Part shown: positions 32,578 to 41,653 of the stretch, in pieces | How positions within the stretch are numbered: the first letter of the stretch is position 1 | Layout of the letters: each line of letters begins with the position of its first letter | Source of the DNA: B4-G1 sp964393895 | GTDB taxonomy: Bacteria > Chloroflexota > Anaerolineae > B4-G1 | NCBI GenBank assembly: GCA_964393895.1 | Contig: CAYMWP010000014.1 | Location: 1 to 48,815, forward strand | Reading direction: 5' to 3' | Length of the DNA stretch: 48,815 nt | Notes under the pieces: model-generated | The model's database searches: none | Told to the model about the DNA's origin: nothing | What the model saw: only the letters and a program-made list of their open reading frames with translations | Position numbers and translations under genes: made by a program

Positions 32578-33494
32578 TGGAATACGTGCGCTGTAACCTC
32601 TGCGGAGCCGACGATACCGTCGCGCTCTATCCCTGTACCATCGAGGAGAATCCCGGAGGAAACTGGTCGGCCTTTGCCTGCACCCACGCCGGATATGGCC
32701 GCCATCATACCATCGTTCAATGCCAGGAGTGCGGCCTGGTCTACACCAACCCTCGCCTGGGCCGTCGCGACATCCTCGATACTTACGAGGCGGTCGAGGA
32801 TCCGCTCTACGTGGAGGAGCGGGAGGGGCGGGTATTGACCTTTGAGCATCATCTGAAGCCACTGGAGCGGCTCAGCGGCCCGCCCGCCGGTCGCCCGCTG
32901 CTGGACGTGGGTTGCCACACGGGGGTCTTTGTCGAGATCGCGGCCCGTCACGGCTGGGATGCCTGGGGGATAGAGCCTTCCCGCTGGGCGGTGGAACGGG
33001 CGCAGGCACGCGGGTTGCGCGTGATACAGGGAACCCTGGGGACGGCTGGCCTGCCGGAGACGCACTTTGACATGGTGACGATGTGGGACGTGATCGAGCA
33101 CCTGACCGATCCGCGCGGCGCGCTCCAACAGGTATACCGGCTGCTCAAGCCGGGCGGCTTGGCGGTGGTGCACACGATTGACATCGAGAGCCTCTTTGCG
33201 CGGTCTATGGGCGCGCGCTGGCCGTGGCTGATGGAGATGCACATCTACTACTTTTCGCGGCGCACGCTGCGGGCAATGCTGGAAAAGTGCGGGTTCCAAG
33301 TGCTCAGCGATAGGCCCCAGGGACGCTACTTGCGGTTGGGCTATCTGATGAATCGGGTAGGCGCGCTGCTGCCACCGGTGGGCCGGCCAGCGGAGTGGCT
33401 GGTGACAAAGCTGGGGCTGCGCGGAGTGGCCGTGCCGGTGAATTTGGGGGACCTGTTCACCGCGTATGCGCGCAAGCCAGCGACCACTCTGTGA
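32577..33494 (+). CDS. SAM-dependent methyltransferase with N-terminal zinc-ribbon-like motif
   Basis: 305 residues, ATG overlapping the previous stop (TGATG). N-terminus has CNLCGADD and later VQCQECGLVYTNP, two CxxC pairs as in a zinc ribbon of sugar-related methyltransferases. Class I methyltransferase fold (Methyltransf_23 type): motif I LLDVGCHTGVFVE, acidic WGIEPS, motif IV FDMVTMWDVIEHLTDP, then LLKPGGLAVV. Probably methylates a sugar or lipid-linked intermediate of the pathway encoded upstream; inferred from position as the last gene of the operon. No T-rich terminator follows. Confidence 0.88.
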   Translation: MEYVRCNLCGADDTVALYPCTIEENPGGNWSAFACTHAGYGRHHTIVQCQECGLVYTNPRLGRRDILDTYEAVEDPLYVEEREGRVLTFEHHLKPLERLSGPPAGRPLLDVGCHTGVFVEIAARHGWDAWGIEPSRWAVERAQARGLRVIQGTLGTAGLPETHFDMVTMWDVIEHLTDPRGALQQVYRLLKPGGLAVVHTIDIESLFARSMGARWPWLMEMHIYYFSRRTLRAMLEKCGFQVLSDRPQGRYLRLGYLMNRVGALLPPVGRPAEWLVTKLGLRGVAVPVNLGDLFTAYARKPATTL

Positions 33495-33605
33495 GTAATT
33501 TCCGGCCCTGAAACATCACTGATGGGCATCTGTTCCCGACGGCGCATGCTATGCTGAACCAGACGACCTGCCGTAGAGTACTACATACGGGACCCTGACG
33601 CTCGT

Positions 33606-34331
33606 ATGATACACGACAAATCCCTCGCGCCGCCGCTGGTAATCGTTCTCGTCGCGCTGCTTATTCTGGCAGCGACCGCTGCTTGCGCTGCGCCTACTCC
33701 CGTCACGGCTTTCGTCACCGCCACTCCAACGAACACTCTCGTACCAACGAACACGCCTGCGCCGACAGCCACGCCAACCCCCACGCTTACTCCCACCCCC
33801 ACCCCCCTGCCGAGCAGCGCCTTGCTAGAGCCGACGAACTACCAACCGCAGACCTACAACAACTGCGGCCCTTGCAGTATCGCCATCCTGCTGGGCTACT
33901 ATGGCCCCTGGATCACGCAACACGAGGTCAACGACATAGTTCCGCCCGGCCCTTCGGTGTGCGCCAGCGCCGACTATATGCCCCATCACCAACTCGAGGG
34001 CAGAGCGTACCAGGTGCCGTCGCTCCGCGACCCAATCCGGTTGCTACTGGCCAACGGCATCCCCGTCATTGCCAGCCAACGGTTGGAACTGGAAAGCGAC
34101 ATCGGCCACTATCGCGTCATCAAGGGGTACGACGACGCGGCGGGCGAGTTCATCTCGGACGATCCTCTGCAAAGCAAAGGGCCAGACTATCACATTGATT
34201 ACGAAACCTTTGCCAGACTTGCCAGGCGCGGCGCTTTCGTCGCCGTCTACCCTCCCGAGATGGACGCGCAGGTGCAATCTCTGATGAGAAGCCAGCGAGG
34301 GGTGCACGAGGTTCACTACTGCCCGCCCTGA
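33606..34331 (+). CDS. Lipoprotein with C39-like cysteine peptidase domain
   Basis: 241 residues. Signal peptide with lipobox LAATAAC (Cys27), a Thr/Pro linker (about 30-70) and a C39_2-like papain-fold domain: Q82-T-Y-N-N-C87-G-P-C with the oxyanion Gln and catalytic Cys, catalytic His168 in IGHYRVIKGYDD and the Asp185/186 in ISDDPL. Thus an outside-facing membrane-anchored cysteine peptidase or peptidase-like protein; no bacteriocin transporter is near. No clear ribosome site at ATG 33606. It stands alone, after a 110-base gap from the methyltransferase. Confidence 0.85.
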   Translation: MIHDKSLAPPLVIVLVALLILAATAACAAPTPVTAFVTATPTNTLVPTNTPAPTATPTPTLTPTPTPLPSSALLEPTNYQPQTYNNCGPCSIAILLGYYGPWITQHEVNDIVPPGPSVCASADYMPHHQLEGRAYQVPSLRDPIRLLLANGIPVIASQRLELESDIGHYRVIKGYDDAAGEFISDDPLQSKGPDYHIDYETFARLARRGAFVAVYPPEMDAQVQSLMRSQRGVHEVHYCPP

Positions 34332-34388
34332 CCACCCGATGAGCATGAGCCATCTAGTTAGCCGGCCCAGCACAACTTGGATTGAGAC

Positions 34389-35564
34389 ATGACCAAGCCA
34401 CGAATCATGCCAATCCGCTGTTCTGACACCGCCAGAGAGACTAGGAAAGAATCAACCATCTCGCGCATCCTCCCGCTCGACGCGCTGCGCGGCCTGCTCA
34501 TCGTCCTGATGGCCCTCGACCACGCCAATCACTTTATTGCCCAAAAGCACTCTGCGGGCGAGTACTGGGCCTGGCCGTTCCCCCGTTACGACGATGCGCT
34601 CTCATTCGTCACCCGCCTGGTGACGCATCTCTCCGCGCCGGGTTTCTTCTTTTTGATGGGGGCCGGCATGCTGCTCTTTGCCAACTCCCGCCGAAAACAG
34701 GGCTGGAGCGAACGGGCCATCGTCGGGCATCTATTGATTCGCGGCGGGCTGCTGATCGAGTTGCAACTGCTGATCGTCAACCGCGCCTGGGAGCTTTCAG
34801 CCGGAGGATGGGCGTTGGAGACCTACATCGGCGTGCTGTTTGCCCTGGGCGGCGCAATGATCCTGGGCAGCCTGCTTTTGTGGCTCAAGCCCAACACCTT
34901 GTTGCCATTGACCATCACGGTCGCTCTGGCCGCCGAACTGCTGACCCCTGACCCCGGCCAATGGAATCAGACGTTCACGTTGCCGGCCCGCCTGTTGCTG
35001 GTTCCCGGTGGAGATCTCGAATTGTGGGTGAACTATCCGGTGCTGCCCTGGCTGGAACTGGTCAGTTTGGGCATCCTCTTTGGGCACTGGCTGGTGGACG
35101 ACTCTCAGAAAGCGTTCGAGCGGGCGCTCAAACTGGGGGTGGCGTTTCTCCTGGCCTTTTTCGCGCTCCGCGCCCTCGACGGCTTTGGCAACATCCGCCC
35201 ACGCGCGGGAAACAACTGGATAGATTTTCTCAACGTGGTCAAGTACCCGCCCAGCATCACTTTCAATCTGTTGACGATGGGCGTAAACCTGGTCATCGTG
35301 GGGCTGCTCGCCCGGGCGAGCGGTAAATTGAGACACTACTTTTTCCGCCCCCTGATCCCGTTTGGGCAGGCGCCGTTGTTCTTTTACCTGACCCATCTCT
35401 TTCTGTACGCCGGACTCGGCCTGTGGCTGACGCCCGACGGCGTCAGTATTCCCACAATGTACCTCTATTGGCTGTTGGGTTTGCTGATCCTGTATCCACC
35501 GTGTTTGTGGTATGAGAGGCTCAAACACCGTCAGCCTGCCAATTCAATTCTGCGTTTCTTCTAG
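34389..35564 (+). CDS. DUF1624 / heparan-alpha-glucosaminide acetyltransferase-like membrane protein
   Basis: 391 residues with about nine or ten hydrophobic segments. N-terminal ILPLDALRGLLIVLMALDHANHF is the HGSNAT/DUF1624 signature, with the conserved Asp and His; FFFLMGAGMLLF and a late PFGQAPLFFYLTHLFLYAGLG follow. These proteins move acyl groups from cytoplasmic acyl-CoA to sugars or other acceptors outside. The first 25 residues are hydrophilic and poorly supported as coding; the true start may be a little downstream, since no good ribosome site is seen. Confidence 0.87.
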   Translation: MTKPRIMPIRCSDTARETRKESTISRILPLDALRGLLIVLMALDHANHFIAQKHSAGEYWAWPFPRYDDALSFVTRLVTHLSAPGFFFLMGAGMLLFANSRRKQGWSERAIVGHLLIRGGLLIELQLLIVNRAWELSAGGWALETYIGVLFALGGAMILGSLLLWLKPNTLLPLTITVALAAELLTPDPGQWNQTFTLPARLLLVPGGDLELWVNYPVLPWLELVSLGILFGHWLVDDSQKAFERALKLGVAFLLAFFALRALDGFGNIRPRAGNNWIDFLNVVKYPPSITFNLLTMGVNLVIVGLLARASGKLRHYFFRPLIPFGQAPLFFYLTHLFLYAGLGLWLTPDGVSIPTMYLYWLLGLLILYPPCLWYERLKHRQPANSILRFF

Positions 35565-35640
35565 TGAGACGGTCAGAGATTACGCACATCGGCCAGTGGA
35601 TGGCGCCGGATCGCTCTTATCGGGGAAGGAGGGTTGGGTT

Positions 35641-36705
35641 ATGAGCTATGAAAAAGCAACCATCTACTTTTACACCGGCACCGGCAACTCTTACCGTGTA
35701 GCGACCTGGATAGCGGAAGCCGCTCGCAGCGCGGGCGCCGCCGTCACCGTGCGCCCCGTCGAGTCGGGCGATCCCGTGAAGGAAATCGGTCAGGGCGAGA
35801 CCGCGCTCCTGGGGCTGGCGACGCCGACCCACGGTTTCACCACGCCCTGGGCCATGCTGCGTTTTGCCCTGCGCCTGCCGCGCCGCAACGGAACTCGTGC
35901 CCTGGTCGTCGCTACCCGCGCCGGAGGCAAGATCGGCCCGCTCTTCACGCCGGGGATCGAAGGCAGCGCCACCTGCCTGGCGGCCCTCGTCCTGGCCCTG
36001 AAGGGCTACCGCGTCCGGGGCGTGACGGGGGTGGATATGCCCTCCAACTGGATCGCGCTGCATCCGGGTCTCGCGCCGGATACGGTGGCCGGGATCGTGG
36101 TGCGGGCCAGGGAAAAGACCACCCGCTTCACAGACGTCATCCTCTCCGGTCAGCGCCGCTTCACCGGCTTGATCCCTCTCCTGATCGGCCTGTACTTTTT
36201 CTACATCTCGCTCGGCTACTTGTTGATAGGGCGATTCTTTCTGAGCAAGCTGTTCTTTGCCTCCGACCGCTGCACCGGCTGCGGCCTCTGCGCCAAACAC
36301 TGCCCGAACCAGGCCATCAAGATGAGGGGCAGCGGCGACCACCGCCGCCCGTATTGGACTTTTCACTGCGAAAGCTGCATGCGCTGTATGGCCTACTGCC
36401 CCACCCGATCGGTCGAGGCCAGCCACCTGCTGGCCATAGGAGTATATCTCCTGGCGGCCACAATCCCCACGACCGCCATCCTGGCCTGGTTGACAGCCCA
36501 TATCCCCCCATTGGCTTTTCTGGACCAGACGCCGCGCTGGGCGCTGGAAACGATCTATGCCATAGCCACCCTCGGCCTGACCTACCCGATCTTTTATTCC
36601 CTGCTCAAGATCACGTGGATCAATCGCTTCTTCACTCTGGCAACGCTGACCCACTACTACCGCCGCTACCATGAGCCTGGAACCGCGCTCCAGGATTTGG
36701 AGTGA
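35641..36705 (+). CDS. EFR1-like flavodoxin/ferredoxin membrane protein
   Basis: 354 residues from ATG 35641, with GGAGG eight bases upstream; the frame before it is not coding. N-terminal flavodoxin-like part with FYTGTGNSYRVA (FMN phosphate loop), two 4Fe-4S motifs, C211-x2-C-x2-C-x3-C and C243-x2-C-x2-C-x3-C, and membrane segments at about 180-205 and two near the C-terminus. A redox protein moving electrons from flavin to clusters, tied to the membrane; partner unknown. Similar EFR1 proteins lack the extra C-terminal helices, so this is a longer version. Confidence 0.85.
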   Translation: MSYEKATIYFYTGTGNSYRVATWIAEAARSAGAAVTVRPVESGDPVKEIGQGETALLGLATPTHGFTTPWAMLRFALRLPRRNGTRALVVATRAGGKIGPLFTPGIEGSATCLAALVLALKGYRVRGVTGVDMPSNWIALHPGLAPDTVAGIVVRAREKTTRFTDVILSGQRRFTGLIPLLIGLYFFYISLGYLLIGRFFLSKLFFASDRCTGCGLCAKHCPNQAIKMRGSGDHRRPYWTFHCESCMRCMAYCPTRSVEASHLLAIGVYLLAATIPTTAILAWLTAHIPPLAFLDQTPRWALETIYAIATLGLTYPIFYSLLKITWINRFFTLATLTHYYRRYHEPGTALQDLE

Positions 36706-36844
36706 TTACCTGGCAAAAGTATGGGTGGAGGTCTGTAGAGCGGGTTTCTCGCCCGTCATCTGCGGTGAACTTTGGGCGAGCTTGCAGTGTATATAAAGTA
36801 GTACCTTATCGGTGAAATTCTTGCACATTGTGGGCAAGAAAGTT

Positions 36845-36912
36845 CACCACCACGAAGAACACAAAGAGCACAAAAGAAGCCTCTTCGTGTACTTGGTGTC
36901 CTTTGTGGTTCT
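36845..36912. repeat. Loose family B relative
   Basis: Arms CACCACGAAGAACACAAAG and CTTGGTGTCCTTTGTGG around a short loop. Region 36706-36937 otherwise holds only short hairpins (GCGGGTTTCTCGCCCG near 36740). Confidence 0.55.
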
Positions 36913-36937
36913 GGTTTATCCAGGTTAGGGGGGGATT

Positions 36938-38092
36938 ATGTATACTACTACACCTACTCTTGGTAGGATCATCGTCGCGGCGATACTGACTCTGATCCCG
37001 CTCGCCGGCTGCGGGAGAGCTGAACCGCCGCCGCCTGCTCCACCGATCACGGCGCCCAGCCCCACACCAGCGGAAGCGATCGCCACACCGGCACCCACAG
37101 CTAGCACGACGCCCACCCCGGTCGAACTGGACGCAGAGGCGACCACACTCGAAAGCCTGGAGCAAGTGGACGACTACCCGCTCTACACCATGCACTACTA
37201 TGGCCCATACGGCCACCAGGTCTCTTCCAGCAAGGGGGGCGCGGGCCCGACGTGGGCCTGCTCGCTCTTTGCCGCCCTGGGTGACACGGACAGTATGCTC
37301 TATGGCCGCAACTTTGACTGGGAATACAGCCCGGCCCTGCTCCTCTTCACCGCTCCGCCGGACGGGTACAGATCAGTCTCGATGGTGGACATCGCCTACT
37401 TGGTTGATGCAGACCAAGTCCGTGCTCTGACCGATCTGCCCCTCGAGGATCGTCGGCCGCTCCTAGACGCACCGTTCTTGCCTTTTGACGGGATGAACGA
37501 GCGCGGCCTGGTGGTCGGCATGGCGGCCGTGCCGCCGGGGGATATGCAGCCCGACCCGAACAAAGAGACCGTTGGCTCGTTGGGCGTGATCCGAGAGATG
37601 CTGGACCACGCCGGCGACGTGGATGAGGCAGTCGCCATCCTACAAAGCTACAACATTGAATTTGGCGACGGCCCGCCCATCCACTACCTGATCGCCGACT
37701 CTTCGGGGCGCGCGGTGCTGGTCGAGTTCTACCAGAGCGAAATGGTCGTCATTCCCAATGAAACAGGCTACCACCTGGCTACCAACTTTTTGCGCGCCTC
37801 GGTCGGCGAATCCGCAGCGGGGCAGTGCCAGCGGTACGACAAGATAGGCCAACGCCTCGCGGAAACTGGGGGCCGAATCAACACTCAGGAGGCCATAGAT
37901 CTCTTGGAGCAAGTGTCTCAAGAGGGCACGCAATGGTCGGTCGTCTACGAGATAAACACCGGCAACGTCAACGTGGTGATGGGACGAGAGTACGACGACT
38001 TGCATACCCTCTACTCCAGATCCACAAGTATGCAGATGTCTATTCGAGGTGATCGTTTTTTCACCACAGAGGCGCGGAGGACACTGCAATAG
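36938..38092 (+). CDS. Lipoprotein, Ntn-type linear-amide C-N hydrolase (choloylglycine hydrolase/C45-like)
   Basis: 384 residues. Lipobox LAGC (Cys25), Pro/Thr linker, then a hydrolase domain with probable nucleophile Cys108 in TWACSLFAALGD and the family YGRNFDWEY segment (Arg and Asp), followed by FDGMNERGLVVGMA and HYLIADSSGRAVLVEF. Such enzymes cleave amides (bile-salt, penicillin V or N-acyl type); the Cys must be exposed by self-cleavage if it follows the usual mechanism. The last 14 codons and the stop come from a family B repeat (38049-38143), so the natural C-terminus has been replaced. The ribosome site is a G-rich AGGGGGG some bases upstream. Confidence 0.82.
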   Translation: MYTTTPTLGRIIVAAILTLIPLAGCGRAEPPPPAPPITAPSPTPAEAIATPAPTASTTPTPVELDAEATTLESLEQVDDYPLYTMHYYGPYGHQVSSSKGGAGPTWACSLFAALGDTDSMLYGRNFDWEYSPALLLFTAPPDGYRSVSMVDIAYLVDADQVRALTDLPLEDRRPLLDAPFLPFDGMNERGLVVGMAAVPPGDMQPDPNKETVGSLGVIREMLDHAGDVDEAVAILQSYNIEFGDGPPIHYLIADSSGRAVLVEFYQSEMVVIPNETGYHLATNFLRASVGESAAGQCQRYDKIGQRLAETGGRINTQEAIDLLEQVSQEGTQWSVVYEINTGNVNVVMGREYDDLHTLYSRSTSMQMSIRGDRFFTTEARRTLQ

Positions 38093-38143
38093 GACATTTT
38101 TGTGTTTTCTCTGTGCTCTCTGTGGTGAGACGTGGGCAATCAC
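38049..38143. repeat. Family B intergenic palindrome, copy 2
   Basis: Very similar to 20354-20457 along its whole length. Its left 44 bases are translated as the tail of the Ntn hydrolase (GDRFFTTEARRTLQ, then TAG). Confidence 0.85.
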
Positions 38144-38265
38144 CACTGGAAATTACCTTGACATTCTCAAACGAGTAGTGCACAATTGCATCAATGCCAA
38201 TCCCTCCCAGGCAACGTTCGTCGGCGACGGCCTGGTGCAGGAAAATCGCCGCAACCCAAAGCTCC

Positions 38266-40446
38266 ATGTTCAACATCCGATGGGACAACCTGCGTAACAA
38301 AATCATCATCTGGGCTTTTGCTCCCGCCACCATCATACTGGTCACGGTGGCTTTGGTCAGCCTGTACGCCTACCAGCGGGTGGCAGAGAACCTGGTGATG
38401 GAACGCAATCTGGGCCTGACCAAGCTTTCCGCCAGACTGTTGGCGGCAGAATTAAAGGCGTACACCGACCCGCTCTCCGATCAGTTTTTGTCGGTTTTCG
38501 ACAGCGGCATGGTCGTCTTTGACGCGCGTGGCAAAGTATTGGCTGCCGAACCTGAGCAACTCAGAGGCTGGGGGGACGATTGGCCCAACCGCCTCCCTTT
38601 CAATCAAATGATCCGCTCCTCGGAACCGGTCTTTTCTAACATTGTGATCAACGACCAGCAGAGCGCCAAGGTCATCATAGCGTTCGTGCCTGCCACGGGG
38701 CGCAGCGGAGAGTCTATGGGAGGGGTCGCCGGGCTGTTTCGTCTGAGGATGAGCACCGACAGCTCATTTTACAACAGCATCGAAAAGTTGCGCCGGGGGG
38801 AGAACGACTTTATCTACCTGGTAGACGGCAACGGGCGCGTGATTCACCACTCTGACCCCGCCTATATTGGCAGAGATTTCTCCGCGCGGGCAGCAGTGCA
38901 GTATGTGTTAGATAGAAAAGCAGGAGCTCTGCGCACCCGCGATCCGGACGATCGGGACATCGTTGCCAGCTTTGCGCCGATTCCGGGCACCCCTTGGGGT
39001 CTCATCGCCGAGGAGAACTGGGCCGCGTTGACTCAATCCAGCCGGAGCTATGGACAATCCCTGCTCCTGCTGCTGGCGTTGGGAGTAATAGTGCCGATGC
39101 TCATCGTCGCCTTTGGGATCAAGCGGATCACACTGCCGATCAAGGAGCTGATAAGGGCTGCTCAAGAGGTAGCCGGTGGAAACTTTGATCAGAGGATAAC
39201 GGCCGCAACAGGGGATGAACTGGAGGAACTGGCCAAACAATTCAACCTCATGGCAGCGCGACTCCAAGGGTCATACAGCCAACTGGAGCGCAAAGTGGCC
39301 GACCGCACCAAAGAATTGGCGGCTCTCAACAAACTTGCCGCTGTGGTAAGCCGCTCTTTGAACCTGGAAGAGATCATGAACGACGCCCTGGACGAAGCGC
39401 TCGAGACCATGGACATGGGCAAAGGACAAGCATTCATCCTGGACGAAGAGACGCGAGAACTGGTCCTCATAGCCCACCGGGGACTGGCGGAAGAAACCGT
39501 CCGCTACACATCTCGATTGCCGCTGGAAGCCAGTACATCTGGACTGGCAGCCAAGGATGGTCGCCCGGTGTTTAGGAGGGTGGCTGACTATCCCAGAAGT
39601 GGACTGAAGAGTCTGGTTCAGAGAGAAGGGGTGGAACTGGTGATCAGCATTCCGCTCCTGGCCAAAGGAAAGACCGTTGGCGCTATTGATCTGGGCTCTG
39701 AGAGTTGGCGCTACATAGCGACCGAGGAACTAGCCATGCTGTCGGCCATCGGGCACCAGATCGGCGTAGCAGTCGAGAACGCGCAGCTCTACGAACAGGC
39801 CCAGGTGTTGGCGATCACCGAGGAGCGCAACCGGTTGGCCCGTGACTTGCACGATGCCGTCACCCAGACCCTCTTTTCGGCCAGCCTCATCGCCGAAACT
39901 CTGCCCAGTCTATGGGAGAGCGACCAGGAAGAAGGGCGGCAACTCTTGCAAGATCTACGGCAGTTGAGCCGGGGGGCGCTGGCCGAGATGCGCACCCTGT
40001 TACTAGAGTTACGACCGGCCGCCCTGGCTGAAACGAGTATAAAAGACCTGTTACACCAACTGGCCGAGGCAGCCGCCGGACGTACAGGCGCGTCCATCAC
40101 AGTAACAGTCAAAGACCACTGCGAGTTGCCGTCCCAAGTTCACGTTGCCCTCTACCGCATTGCCCAAGAGGCGTTGAACAACATAGTCAAACATGCCCAT
40201 GCCAGTCGAGTAGAGATCAGCTTGCATTGCCACTCTCCCACGGGCGGAGAGCGGGATGGAAAAAGAGTGGAACTGAACATCAGCGACGACGGAGAGGGGT
40301 TTGATCCGAGTCGCGTCGCGCCGACCTGCTTGGGGTTGGGCATCATGAGCGAGCGAGCGCAAGCCGCCGGAGCCACGCTCAGGATCGAGAGCCAACTCGG
40401 ATCGGGAACGCGGGTCGTGGTAGTGTGGAGGGCAAAGAATAACTGA
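38266..40446 (+). CDS. Membrane sensor histidine kinase: Cache - HAMP - GAF - HisKA_3
   Basis: 726 residues from ATG 38266 (MFNIRWDNLRNK); an earlier ATG at 38194 would add 24 residues unlike a signal anchor, and neither has a strong ribosome site. TM1 about 13-35; outer Cache-like domain (FIYLVDGNGRVIHHSDP); TM2 about 268-290; HAMP (ITLPIKELIRAAQEVAGGNF); a GAF domain (about 355-500); HisKA_3 with His539 in ARDLHDAVTQTLFSAS; HATPase_c with EALNNIVKHAHA and DDGEGFDP. Outer-ligand sensing kinase of a two-component pair with the regulator that begins 46 bases later. Confidence 0.94.
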   Translation: MFNIRWDNLRNKIIIWAFAPATIILVTVALVSLYAYQRVAENLVMERNLGLTKLSARLLAAELKAYTDPLSDQFLSVFDSGMVVFDARGKVLAAEPEQLRGWGDDWPNRLPFNQMIRSSEPVFSNIVINDQQSAKVIIAFVPATGRSGESMGGVAGLFRLRMSTDSSFYNSIEKLRRGENDFIYLVDGNGRVIHHSDPAYIGRDFSARAAVQYVLDRKAGALRTRDPDDRDIVASFAPIPGTPWGLIAEENWAALTQSSRSYGQSLLLLLALGVIVPMLIVAFGIKRITLPIKELIRAAQEVAGGNFDQRITAATGDELEELAKQFNLMAARLQGSYSQLERKVADRTKELAALNKLAAVVSRSLNLEEIMNDALDEALETMDMGKGQAFILDEETRELVLIAHRGLAEETVRYTSRLPLEASTSGLAAKDGRPVFRRVADYPRSGLKSLVQREGVELVISIPLLAKGKTVGAIDLGSESWRYIATEELAMLSAIGHQIGVAVENAQLYEQAQVLAITEERNRLARDLHDAVTQTLFSASLIAETLPSLWESDQEEGRQLLQDLRQLSRGALAEMRTLLLELRPAALAETSIKDLLHQLAEAAAGRTGASITVTVKDHCELPSQVHVALYRIAQEALNNIVKHAHASRVEISLHCHSPTGGERDGKRVELNISDDGEGFDPSRVAPTCLGLGIMSERAQAAGATLRIESQLGSGTRVVVVWRAKNN

Positions 40447-40492
40447 CGAGGGGCAAACCATTTCGCCTGGCGGACCCCATTGAGAGGAAAAG

Positions 40493-41146
40493 ATGAGTGC
40501 GTCACAGGCAGTATCGAACCCCATTCGCGTAATGGTCGTTGACGACCACGCCATGATACGCAAAGGGCTGGCTGCCTTTCTCAAAATCAAGGCTGACCTG
40601 GAATTGGTCGGCGAGGCCAGCAATGGTCAGCAAGCCCTGTGCGTCTGCGAACAAACTCGGCCAGACATAGTGCTGATGGACCTGGTAATGCCAGAAATGG
40701 ACGGAGTTGCGACCACCCAGGCCATCCGCGAGCGGTGGCCCGAGATTAGGGTCATCGCCTTAACCAGCTTTCAGAAGAAGGAACTGGTGCAACGGGCGCT
40801 CCAGGCTGGAGCCATCAGTTACCTGATGAAAGACGTCTCAGTGGATGAACTGGCCGAGGCGATCCGGGCGGCCCACGCCGGAAAACCCACCCTGGCCCCA
40901 GAAGCGACCCAAGCATTGATTCAAAATGCCAGCCAGCCTCCTTCACCCGACTACAATCTGACTCCCCGCGAGCAAGAGGTACTGATATTGATGGTGGATG
41001 GGTTGAACAACCCAGCGATTGCCGAGCGGTTGCATATCAGCCGCTCGACGGCCCGCGCTCACGTCAGCAATATCCTATCCAAATTGGGCGTTTCCAATCG
41101 TGCTGAGGCCATAGCTCTGGCGCTGCGGCGCAAACTGGTCACGTGA
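40493..41146 (+). CDS. NarL/FixJ-family response regulator
   Basis: 217 residues. Receiver with VVDDHAMIRKG, phospho-acceptor Asp63 (IVLMDLVMP) and Lys in YLMKDVS; LuxR-type HTH LTPREQEVLILMVDGLNNPAIAERLHIS. Ribosome site AGAGGAAAAG. Output partner of the kinase just upstream. An intrinsic terminator follows 58 bases after the stop. Confidence 0.95.
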   Translation: MSASQAVSNPIRVMVVDDHAMIRKGLAAFLKIKADLELVGEASNGQQALCVCEQTRPDIVLMDLVMPEMDGVATTQAIRERWPEIRVIALTSFQKKELVQRALQAGAISYLMKDVSVDELAEAIRAAHAGKPTLAPEATQALIQNASQPPSPDYNLTPREQEVLILMVDGLNNPAIAERLHISRSTARAHVSNILSKLGVSNRAEAIALALRRKLVT

Positions 41147-41203
41147 CCAGGAAAAGCACTGGACACCTGTCCAGGGGAAAAATGGGACGCCTGTCCAACC
41201 ACA

Positions 41204-41244
41204 AAATCCTCCACATGCCCGATGCGCCTGGAGGATTTTTGTTA
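41204..41244 (+). terminator. Intrinsic terminator of the kinase-regulator operon
   Basis: Stem AAATCCTCC (41204-41212) / GGAGGATTT (41230-41238), then TTGTT. The loop ATGCCCGATGCGCCT is repeated exactly in the terminator at 44494. It is preceded by the palindrome TGGACACCTGTCCA (41159-41172). Confidence 0.8.
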
Positions 41245-41451
41245 TATCATTTGAACAATGATGCCTTGCTGTCTTGGATGGTAACACCTCGGGCTGCTGT
41301 CTGGACAGTCGGCAATGGACACTTTTTCCTCGTGTTGGCAGGGGCAGTTCACCTTCAACTGCCCCTGCCCTTCTGAAAGCAGCAGGTGCAATGACGACGC
41401 CGAGTAAAGGAGTTGCCCCCAATCATCCATTGACCTGATCCCTACCATCGC

Positions 41452-41598
41452 AAGAAAAAGGCCGGGCAATGCCCGGCCTTGGGAGTAGGCAGAATGTGAA
41501 CCGGTCAGGCTGTTGCCGCAGCACGACCGGATGGAGCAAGCGTACCGTTCTCCATTAAAGATGGTACGGCCAGCTTTACCCCATAACATTCGGCCTGT
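41452..41598 (-). ncRNA. Candidate structured small RNA with H-type pseudoknot
   Basis: Minus strand, no ORF. Extended -10 TGGTATAAT (TATAAT at 41608-41603) puts the start at about 41598-41596. The RNA begins with a stem that closes the whole molecule: AGGC-x-GAATGT (41596-41586 with 41497-41487; ten pairs, one mismatch). Inside, ATGGAG/CTCCAT and CGTACC/GGTACG (41531-41568) are interleaved, giving an H-type pseudoknot of 6 + 6 pairs. Next is a hairpin CCGGTC/GACCGG with inner GCTG/CAGC (41501-41530). A perfect 8-bp GC-rich terminator GGCCGGGC/GCCCGGCC followed by TTTTTC ends it (41480-41454). About 142 nucleotides. It is not SRP, 6S, tmRNA or RNase P by sequence, and I know no matching family. 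Confidence 0.7.
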
Positions 41599-41602
41599 CT
41601 AA

Positions 41603-41611
41603 ATTATACCA
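41603..41611 (-). promoter_or_regulatory. Extended -10 promoter of the candidate RNA
   Basis: TGGTATAAT on the minus strand; the -35 position reads only TGGCCC (41631-41626, 17-base spacer), as often in extended -10 promoters. Confidence 0.6.
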
Positions 41612-41653
41612 TACACCGGCAAGTTGGGCCACAAGAGAGTTCCGGGGAGAAAC

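Noticed and set aside
41487..41597. SRP RNA, 6S RNA or known riboswitch at the RNA candidate
   Set aside because: The conserved SRP loop (GGAA with AGCAGC), the 6S rod, and the cores of cobalamin, SAM, TPP or c-di-GMP switches were not found on either strand.
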